From contig DATAVB010000046.1 of the NCBI GenBank assembly GCA_036267955.1, positions 82,564 to 146,563 on the forward strand: a stretch of DNA of 64,000 nucleotides, in the 5' to 3' direction. Below the pieces are notes generated by a model that saw only the letters and a program-made list of their open reading frames with translations, did not search any database and was not told where the DNA came from. Each line of letters opens with the position of its first letter. The stretch's first letter is position 1. This DNA is from DATAVB01 sp036267955 (GTDB lineage Bacteria > Actinomycetota > Actinomycetes > Mycobacteriales > QHCD01). The position numbers were made by a program, and so were the translations under genes. Positions 57,646 to 64,000 of this stretch are shown here, one piece after another.

Positions 57646-58387
57646 CATTGCGGACCTGCATGTCCACTACGGAAAGATCGAGGCGATCGGCGGGATTTCC
57701 CTGTCGGTCGATCAGGGTGAGATCGTCACCCTGATCGGCGCCAACGGAGCGGGAAAGACCACCACGCTCAAGACGATTTCCGGGCTGCGCCGGCCCTCGG
57801 CGGGCACCGTGCGGTTCGACGGGCAGGACATCACCGGAGTGCCCGGTCACCAGCGGGTGAAACTGGGGCTGAGCCAGGCGCCGGAAGGGCGCGGGATCTT
57901 CCCCGGCATGACTGTGCTGGAGAACCTGGAGATGGGTGCCTACGTCCGGTCGCGGCGAGCCTCGAACGAGTTGGACCGGGTCCTTACCTTGTTCCCCCGC
58001 CTCGCCGAACGGCGTAAGCAACAGGGCGGCACGTTGTCCGGGGGAGAGCAGCAGATGCTGGCGATCGGTCGGGCCCTGATGGCCGAGCCCAAGCTGTTGT
58101 TGCTCGACGAGCCGTCGATGGGCCTGGCCCCGCTGATCGTGGCGCAGATCTTCAAGATCCTGCGTGAGATCAACGACCTCGGCACCACAATCCTGCTGGT
58201 CGAGCAGAACGCCGTGCAGGCTCTCGCGCTCTCCCATCGCGCCTACGTACTGGAAACCGGGCGGATTGTCGCCTCCGGCCCGGCGGCGCAACTGCTGGAC
58301 GACCCGGCGCTCCGGGCGGCCTATCTCGGTGTCGAACTGGGTGCCGCTATAGACGGTGAGAGCACCGTGACGGATCCGGCGAGCTGA
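57635..58387 (+). CDS. livF: Branched-chain amino-acid ABC transporter, ATPase LivF
   Basis: Second ATP-binding subunit, 250 residues. Walker A GANGAGKTTT, QAPEGRGIFPGMTVLENLEMGA, signature TLSGGEQQMLAIGRALM, Walker B LLLLDEPSMGLAP and the LLVEQN switch are the LivF pattern. ATG at 57635 lies inside livG. The last gene of a complete five-gene transporter. Confidence 0.96.
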   Translation: MLLDIADLHVHYGKIEAIGGISLSVDQGEIVTLIGANGAGKTTTLKTISGLRRPSAGTVRFDGQDITGVPGHQRVKLGLSQAPEGRGIFPGMTVLENLEMGAYVRSRRASNELDRVLTLFPRLAERRKQQGGTLSGGEQQMLAIGRALMAEPKLLLLDEPSMGLAPLIVAQIFKILREINDLGTTILLVEQNAVQALALSHRAYVLETGRIVASGPAAQLLDDPALRAAYLGVELGAAIDGESTVTDPAS

Positions 58388-58590
58388 GTCCTGCGAGAGC
58401 ACTGGGCGCACAGGGGTCACAATCCAGCAACGTTTACCTGTCGACAGCAAATAACAGTAAGGTGCCTGCGGGGTAGCTGGCTGTCGCCATGCGGCCCAGC
58501 GGGCGAGGAGCTAAGCTGCGTCCCCGCGTTGCTCCGACAAGCGAGGCGTCGGCCGTCCGGGTGGCAGGCCGGTGGAACAGGAGGCAGAGC

Positions 58591-60303
58591 ATGTCGACAG
58601 GACCGTCGTCCGGTACCGCAACTCAGGAGAACAACTTCTCCGCCGCCGAGGACGCTCGCAGCGGGCTGAAACGCGATATCGGCCCGGTCGGGCTGCTCTT
58701 CGCCGGCGTCGGGTCGATCATCGGCTCCGGTTGGCTGTTCGGTGCCTTCAACGCGTCCAGCATCGCCGGGCCCAACGCGATCTTCGCCTGGGTGCTGGGC
58801 TCGGCCATGATCATGTTGATCGGCCTCGTCTACGCCGAGCTGGGCCCGATGTTTCCGGTGTCGGGCGGGGTCGCGCGTTTTCCACACTTCTCGTTCGGCT
58901 CGTTCGCGAGTTATTCACTGGGTTGGGTGACCTGGCTCGCCGCGGCGGTGGTGGCCCCGATCGAGGTCCTTGGCGCGATCACCTACGCCAGCAGCTACGC
59001 GAGTTGGCTCACCTACAGCCCGCACGGGGACAAGACGCAACATCTGCTGACCTGGCCGCAGGGCTACTTGGTGGCCGCCGCCGGGATGCTGCTGTTCTCG
59101 TTCATCAACCTGGTGGGCGTGCGCTGGTTCGCCCGGCTGAACAACGTGATCGTGTGGTGGAAGCTGGCGATCATCGTGGCGACCATCGTCGCGTTCTTCG
59201 TCGCCGCGTTCCACACCGCCAACTTCTCCCAGTACGGCTTCGCGCCGACCGGCGGTCAGGGGATGGTGCACTCGATCGTCGTCTCCGGAATCATCTTCTC
59301 CTTCCTCGGATTCCGGCAGGGCGTGGAACTCGGCGGCGAGACCGACAAGCCTGGCCGCAACATCCCGTTGGCCGTGATCGGCTCGATCGCGATCTGCGCG
59401 GTCATCTACATCCTGCTGCAGATCGCCTACATCGGGGCCGTCCGGCCGTCCGATCTCGCCCACTCGCACGGTTGGGCCAATCTGGCGTTCACCAACGACG
59501 CCGGCCCGTTGGCCGCGATCGCGGGGTTCATCGGGCTGACCTGGCTCAGCAAGATCCTGCTCGCCGACGCGGTCATCTCCCCGGCCGACACCGGGCTGAT
59601 CTACACCACGGTGACCGCCCGGCTGTCCTACGCGATGGGCCGCAACGGCAACGCGCCCCGCGCGCTGGCCAAGACCTCGTCCCGGGGCGTGCCGTGGCTG
59701 AGCGTCGCCGTGGCGTTCGTGATGGGCCTGATCATCTTTCTGCCGTTCCCGAGTTGGAACAAGCTGGTCGGGTTCGTCACGAATGCAACTGTCCTGTCGT
59801 TCGGGTCGGGTTCCCTGGTCTGGGCCGCGATGCGCCGCCAGATTCCCGATCACCCGCGGCCGTTCCGGCTGCCCGGTGGGGAGCTCATCCCGTTCCTGGC
59901 CTTCTACAGCGCCAACCTGATGGTCTACTGGGCCGGCTGGGACCTGGACTGGAAGCTGTTCGCCGCGGTGGGCATCGGGCTGGTGCTGCTCGCCGTGCAG
60001 TGGCTGTTCGTACCGAGTTTCCGGGAGCAGCACTTCCATCTGCGTAACGGATGGTGGGTCATGCTGTGGTTCGCCGGCCTGGCCGTGATCTCCTGGCAGG
60101 GCAGCTACTCCTCCGACGACGGCGCCCACGGCCAGCAGAACAACATCGGCTTCGGCTGGGCATTCGTGATCCTCTTTGTCTGGTCGGTCGTCATCTACTG
60201 GCTGGCGCTGCGGAGCAGGCTGTCCCCGGAGGACACCCGGGCGCAGATCGCGCAGGCACAGGGTGCGGTTTCGGCCGATCCGCTGCTTGCCGAAGAAAGC
60301 TGA
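58591..60303 (+). CDS. APC-superfamily amino-acid permease
   Basis: Secondary transporter of 570 residues with about 12-14 membrane helices. GPVGLLFAGVGSIIGSGWLFG in the first helix is the APC substrate loop; FLGFRQGVELGGETDKPGRNIP marks helix 6 and its loop. The cytoplasmic C-terminus is short and charged. ATG at 58591 has a perfect AGGAGG at 58579-58584. Substrate is unknown. It follows the liv operon by 203 nt, which hold a palindrome CTGTCGACAG (58438-58447), and probably has its own promoter. Confidence 0.92.
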   Translation: MSTGPSSGTATQENNFSAAEDARSGLKRDIGPVGLLFAGVGSIIGSGWLFGAFNASSIAGPNAIFAWVLGSAMIMLIGLVYAELGPMFPVSGGVARFPHFSFGSFASYSLGWVTWLAAAVVAPIEVLGAITYASSYASWLTYSPHGDKTQHLLTWPQGYLVAAAGMLLFSFINLVGVRWFARLNNVIVWWKLAIIVATIVAFFVAAFHTANFSQYGFAPTGGQGMVHSIVVSGIIFSFLGFRQGVELGGETDKPGRNIPLAVIGSIAICAVIYILLQIAYIGAVRPSDLAHSHGWANLAFTNDAGPLAAIAGFIGLTWLSKILLADAVISPADTGLIYTTVTARLSYAMGRNGNAPRALAKTSSRGVPWLSVAVAFVMGLIIFLPFPSWNKLVGFVTNATVLSFGSGSLVWAAMRRQIPDHPRPFRLPGGELIPFLAFYSANLMVYWAGWDLDWKLFAAVGIGLVLLAVQWLFVPSFREQHFHLRNGWWVMLWFAGLAVISWQGSYSSDDGAHGQQNNIGFGWAFVILFVWSVVIYWLALRSRLSPEDTRAQIAQAQGAVSADPLLAEES

Positions 60304-60470
60304 ACCAGGAGCCTGCACAGCCGTCCGTCGGCCGGGTAGTGTCATGCCAGCCTGGGGTGGCTTCGATACCAGATAGCGGACTCGGGGACAGCGCAGCAGG
60401 GACGAAGCCGGTTTGCGAGTTCAGCGTCAAGGTCGCGGTTGGGTCAGATCGAGGTAGCCGGAGGCGCGGC

Positions 60471-61088
60471 ATGTGGCATGGCAACGTTCGGGTGCGCAGT
60501 GCGCGGGCGGACGAGGCCGCCGAGTTTCTGGCGTTCGTCGACGAACTGCGCCAGGCCTCCGGCGGGCGGGCCAACTACCCCCGTACCCTGGCCGGTGGCC
60601 GGGAGGGCCTGGCCGAACGATTCGCCGTGCTGCTGTCGAATCCCGAGCGCAAGGTGCTTTTCGCAGTCGACAACGTGGCCGACCGGCCGCTGGGCATGGC
60701 GATCGTGAGCCGGGACGAGATCAGCGTGCTGGCCGGGACGCCGGTGGTGATGCTCAGCCACCTGGTCGTCTTCGAGCAGGACCGCCGGCGTGGAGCGGGG
60801 CGGGCGTTGATGGTCGCCGCCACCGCGTACGCCGAGGACTTCGACTGTGACCACATGGTCGTCGGCGTCACCGCGGGCGGCCGGGAGGCGCTGCGTTTCC
60901 TGGCCCGGCTCGGGTTCGCCCCGCTGTCCTCCCGCCGGGTCGCCTCGATTGCCACGCTGCGGCGCACCCTGGGCATCAACGACCACGGGTCCGACGGCCC
61001 GCGGTTGCGGCGACGTCCGCTACGGCCGGTACGGATGCTGACCCGGCCGGTTCCGATCCAGCGGCTGCGCCGCGGCGGAGCCGCCTGA
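60471..61088 (+). CDS. GNAT acetyltransferase
   Basis: Single-domain GNAT of 205 residues. HLVVFEQDRRRGAGRALMVAATAYAEDFDCDHM carries the acetyl-CoA loop, and ALRFLARLGFAPLSSRRVA is the usual C-terminal strand. The last 40 residues are very Arg/Pro-rich and probably disordered. ATG at 60471 with GGAGG at 60460-60464. Substrate unknown. It lies 167 nt after the APC permease and is convergent with the thioesterase. Confidence 0.87.
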   Translation: MWHGNVRVRSARADEAAEFLAFVDELRQASGGRANYPRTLAGGREGLAERFAVLLSNPERKVLFAVDNVADRPLGMAIVSRDEISVLAGTPVVMLSHLVVFEQDRRRGAGRALMVAATAYAEDFDCDHMVVGVTAGGREALRFLARLGFAPLSSRRVASIATLRRTLGINDHGSDGPRLRRRPLRPVRMLTRPVPIQRLRRGGAA

Positions 61089-61113
61089 CCCGGCGACGGC
61101 GCGGGTCTGACGG

Positions 61114-61536
61114 TTACTGCGTATCGGGGCGGCGGCGGATCACACAGGTCAGCCGCGCGGTGCAGACCCGCCGGTCCTGCTCGTCGCTGAGCACGATCTC
61201 GTACGTGGCCACCGATCCGCCCCGGTGCAGCGGCGTGCACACGCCGGTGACCAGCCCATCGCGGACCGCCCGGTGGTGGGTGGCGCTGATATCCACCCCG
61301 AGGGCGACCCGGTCGTCGCCGGCGTTCAACGCCGCGGCGATCGAGCCGAGCGTCTCGGCCAGGACGCACGACGCCCCGCCGTGCAGCAGTCCGTACGGCT
61401 GCTTGTTGCCGGCGACCGGCATCGTCCCGACCAGCCGCTCGGGATCCCAGTCGGTGATCTGGATGCCCATCCGGTCGTGCAGTTGCTCGGTCGCGGTGCC
61501 GAACTGTTCCCGCAGGGACGGGATAGCTGTACTCAT
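61114..61536 (-). CDS. PaaI-type hotdog thioesterase
   Basis: Acyl-CoA thioesterase of 140 residues with one hotdog domain. MPVAGNKQPYGLLHGGASCVLAETLGSIAA contains the HGG-N/A signature, and the Glu/Asp in AETLGS is at the expected catalytic position. VDISATHHRAVRDG is also typical. It probably hydrolyses aryl- or acyl-CoA. ATG at 61536. About 95 nt separate it from the MMPL gene's 3' end upstream on the same strand. Confidence 0.9.
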   Translation of the reverse strand: MSTAIPSLREQFGTATEQLHDRMGIQITDWDPERLVGTMPVAGNKQPYGLLHGGASCVLAETLGSIAAALNAGDDRVALGVDISATHHRAVRDGLVTGVCTPLHRGGSVATYEIVLSDEQDRRVCTARLTCVIRRRPDTQ

Positions 61537-61630
61537 CCAGACCTCGACTCTCGGTGCCGCCGTGTTTGTCCTGTGTCCGAAACCCTAACCGTGCGTCTGC
61601 GGTATGACGTGGCGGCGGCTGGGCGGCGGA

Positions 61631-63778
61631 CTAGGGCGCCGGGGTGAGCTCCCGCTGCGGGATCGGCAGCGGCGGAGTCAGCGGGGACGGTGCGACCCGC
61701 AGCAGGCGGGCCGCCCAGCCCGGCAGCCACCAGTTGTACCGCCCAAAGAGGCTGATGAGTGCCGGCACCAGCAGGCAGCGCACGATCGTGGCGTCGACCA
61801 GAATTCCGGCGCCGAGTCCGGTGGCGAGGATTTTGATGTCGGTCTCGGGCCCGGTGGACATGGCCAGGAACGACAGCACCAGGATCAGCGCCGCGCTGGT
61901 GACCAGGCGGCCGGTCCGGCCGATGCCGTTGACGACGGCCGACTGGGTCGTGCCGGTCTCGTCGTAGGTCTCGCGCATCCGGGCCAGGATGAACACCTCG
62001 TAGTCCATCGACAGGCCGAAGAGAAAGGCGAAGACCATGACCGGCACCCACATCGTGATGGCCCCGGTCGCGGGAATGCCCCAGGCGGTATGGCTGCCGT
62101 GCCCCTGCTGCCAGACCAGGACCATCACACCGTACGCGGCGGCGAGCGACGCCAGGTTGAGCAGCACGGCTTTGAGCGGGAGCAGCAGTGAACGGAATGC
62201 CCTGGCCAGTAGGACAAACGTGGCCAGCGTGATCAGGGTGAGCATCAACGGAAAACTGCCGTACACATCGTGTTTGAAGTCCAACATGGACGCACCCGAG
62301 CCGTCCACGCCGATGACGCCCGGCGTTCCGGCCAGCGAGGTGCGGACGTTGTGTACGGTGTCCTGGCCGGCGCCGATGTTGGTTTCGGCGCTCGGCAACG
62401 CCGTGACCAGGGCTGTCCCGGCGGCCCGGTTGCCACCGGCCAGCGGAGCCGCAGCGGTGTGAATCCCAGGCACCGCGGCCAGCCTCTGCGATACGGCGGT
62501 GGCGGCGTCGGCGCGGGTGAGTACGACGATGGGCGTCACCGCACCGGTGGGTATGCCGCCGGCCTCCAGCGCGCTGAGCGCATCGTGCGCGCTGCCGCTG
62601 TGCGCCAGTGCGCTGGTCCGTGGTTCGCCGATGTGCAGGGAGAAGGCCGGCACGATCAGTACCGCGAGGGCAGCCATTCCGACGACCGCGGCCACACCGC
62701 GGCGCCGGACGGTGAACCGGGCCCACGCGGTCCAGCCCCGGCCGGCGGTGTTCTCGGTGCGGATCCGTGGCCAATCCAGCCGCGGTCCCACGGTCGCCAG
62801 TATCACCGGCAGCAGCGTTATGCCGACCAGAACCGAGATCAGCGGGATGAGCACCCCGCCGATGCCGGCGCTGCGCAGGAACGGCACGGGCAGTACGACG
62901 AGCGCGAGCAGGCCGATTCCGACCGTCACCCCGGAGAAGACCACCGCCCGGCCGGCCGAGGCCATCGCGGCTTCGACCGCCGCGACATTGTCCTTGCCGT
63001 GGGCACGTTCCTCACGCCACCGGGTGACCACAAGAAGCGAATAGTCGATGGCCACACCGAGGCCGATCAATGCGATCAGGAATTCGACGATCGCGCTGAC
63101 ATTTATCGCGTAGGTGAGTCCGCCCAACGCGAGAAATGTGGTGAGAATGGAGACTGCGGCAATAACGAGAGGTACGAATGCCAGGAAACTTGCGAATACA
63201 AATATGAGAATGACCAGGGCGCCGATTCCACCGAGCATCGACTCGACCAGCACTCCGGCGCCCTGGCCCGGCTTGCTGTTGGTCAGTGCGTCGATGCCGG
63301 TCACGTTGACCCGCCACGAACCGGGCGCGGCCGTCCGTACCGCGTGTTCGATCGCCGTCGGCATGGCGGACGTGTCCAGCTGACTGCTCTTGGGCGTCGA
63401 CACCAGGGCGAACGTGGTCCGCCCGTCGCGGGTCACGAATGCCGGATCCCGAGTACCGGAATAGTCGACGATACGGGCGCCGGGCACAGCTTTCTGCGCG
63501 GCGCTGAAGACTCGCCCGACCGCCGCCGCGACACCGGGACTGCGTACGGTCTGGCCGGCCGGCAGCGTGATGACCGGCACCACCGGATCCGCGACGCCGT
63601 AGTGATAGAGCGCCGTCACCTGCTTGTCGGTCGTGGTGGCCGGGCCGGGCATCTCGAAGCTGGTGGTCAACCGCTTGATCGTGCCGCTGGCGGTGAGCCC
63701 GCCGGCGACCGCGACGAGCAGCCACGCAAGCGCGATCAGCAATTTGTGTTTCAGGACGAACCGGGTGAGGGGCTGCAT
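61631..63778 (-). CDS. MMPL/RND-type membrane transporter
   Basis: Transporter of 715 residues with two repeats of one helix plus a large external loop plus five helices. RFVLKHKLLIALAWLL starts the first helix; the first loop spans about 40-205, and the second about 390-525. GVAIDYSLLVVTRWREE and FLFGLSMDYEVFILARMRE are the paired proton-relay motifs of MMPL proteins. ATG at 63778 has an AGGAG ribosome site; the open frame continuing upstream lacks homology. Likely exports lipids or small molecules. Confidence 0.93.
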   Translation of the reverse strand: MQPLTRFVLKHKLLIALAWLLVAVAGGLTASGTIKRLTTSFEMPGPATTTDKQVTALYHYGVADPVVPVITLPAGQTVRSPGVAAAVGRVFSAAQKAVPGARIVDYSGTRDPAFVTRDGRTTFALVSTPKSSQLDTSAMPTAIEHAVRTAAPGSWRVNVTGIDALTNSKPGQGAGVLVESMLGGIGALVILIFVFASFLAFVPLVIAAVSILTTFLALGGLTYAINVSAIVEFLIALIGLGVAIDYSLLVVTRWREERAHGKDNVAAVEAAMASAGRAVVFSGVTVGIGLLALVVLPVPFLRSAGIGGVLIPLISVLVGITLLPVILATVGPRLDWPRIRTENTAGRGWTAWARFTVRRRGVAAVVGMAALAVLIVPAFSLHIGEPRTSALAHSGSAHDALSALEAGGIPTGAVTPIVVLTRADAATAVSQRLAAVPGIHTAAAPLAGGNRAAGTALVTALPSAETNIGAGQDTVHNVRTSLAGTPGVIGVDGSGASMLDFKHDVYGSFPLMLTLITLATFVLLARAFRSLLLPLKAVLLNLASLAAAYGVMVLVWQQGHGSHTAWGIPATGAITMWVPVMVFAFLFGLSMDYEVFILARMRETYDETGTTQSAVVNGIGRTGRLVTSAALILVLSFLAMSTGPETDIKILATGLGAGILVDATIVRCLLVPALISLFGRYNWWLPGWAARLLRVAPSPLTPPLPIPQRELTPAP

Positions 63779-64000
63779 CGCGGGCTCCTGGTGAGGTCGA
63801 GGTGATCGCTCCCCAGAGTCGCGGTCAGTGCGCCTCGCGTCATCGCACCGGCGGAGGCTGTCGAGGTAACCCCGGCGGAGTGGTTCCGTCGCGGCCCTAC
63901 TCCAGGCGCAGTAGGGCCGGCACATCCGACGGAGGACAGCGCGGACGTCGCGGACAGCCCGGTGCCGTCCCCGGTCAGCCGGGCCGGGTACCGAGCCAGG
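63779..64000. other. Right-edge region upstream of the MMPL gene
   Basis: No gene can be supported in these 222 nt. The minus frame in phase with the MMPL gene is open to the edge, but its translation is Arg-rich and lacks motifs. The stretch contains the inverted repeat at 63892-63919. Confidence 0.5.
63892..63919. promoter_or_regulatory. 10-bp inverted repeat upstream of the MMPL gene
   Basis: CGGCCCTACT (63892-63901) and AGTAGGGCCG (63910-63919) are perfect complements around an 8-nt spacer. The site lies about 115 nt before the MMPL start. It could be a regulator operator or a hairpin ending a gene outside the window. Confidence 0.45.

Noticed and set aside
63779..64000. N-terminal extension of the MMPL protein or a partial gene at the right edge
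   Set aside because: The open frame is Arg-rich without motifs, and the MMPL start at 63778 has a proper ribosome site.

Overview
The window is chromosomal DNA from a high-GC actinobacterium. Coding density is high, GTG and TTG starts are common, and long antisense open frames run behind most genes, as expected at this GC content. Three family-level markers support the assignment: the bifunctional isomerase PriA in place of separate HisA and TrpF, a PdtaR-type ANTAR response regulator, and an actinobacterial-type RecQ helicase with a phosphoribosyltransferase-like tail. The backbone order (lspA-rluD, dnaE, hisDCB-H-priA-F-I, trpE-membrane protein-trpCBA, lgt, gltBD, pyk, tesB, pdtaR) matches the gene order I know from Mycobacterium tuberculosis around Rv1539-Rv1626. 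Genus and family cannot be fixed from this sequence alone.

Region by region. 1-3117: a coupled run of lspA, an RluD-type pseudouridine synthase, a CPBP membrane protease and a two-domain acetyltransferase. 3244-8477: dnaE, a small membrane protein and a LON-domain protein. 8671-21042: histidine and tryptophan biosynthesis, fused by a hisI-trpE overlap; a secreted SH3-type gene on the opposite strand interrupts the his genes between hisH and priA. 21043-23649: lgt, a VIT1-type metal transporter and a membrane-anchored CoxG-like protein. 23650-28268: an intergenic repeat cluster, a TetR-ABC exporter operon on the minus strand, an intracellular GH29 fucosidase and a lone TadG-like protein. 28702-34702: both subunits of glutamate synthase. 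34686-37002: a minus-strand ArsR/murQ/GNAT cell-wall-recycling operon. 37127-41667: pyk, tesB and a Tat-exported phospholipase C with a PHO-box-like site. 41851-48950: accessory genes (quinone reductase/MarR pair, MgtC plus aromatic decarboxylase, recQ, an internally shortened SDR with a MarR regulator). 49185-51932: a Tat lipoprotein binding protein with a D-aminopeptidase, preceded by two LacI-type operators. 52022-53340: tRNA-Leu(CAA), a broken HTH/homing-endonuclease-like gene, and pdtaR. 53542-61088: a complete livKHMGF branched-chain amino-acid ABC operon, an APC permease and a GNAT. 61114-63778: a PaaI thioesterase and an MMPL transporter.

Most of the window is housekeeping. I found no CRISPR array, prophage, insertion sequence or biosynthetic cluster, and no convincing wholly new multi-gene system. 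The most distinctive material is regulatory and structural: the antisense SH3 gene with its palindrome inside the his cluster, paired LacI-type operators on an orphan binding protein/D-aminopeptidase unit, a PHO box on the phospholipase, three intergenic loci carrying related GATCATG/GATCGTG inverted repeats, an SDR lacking about 40 core residues, and a truncated gene next to tRNA-Leu.
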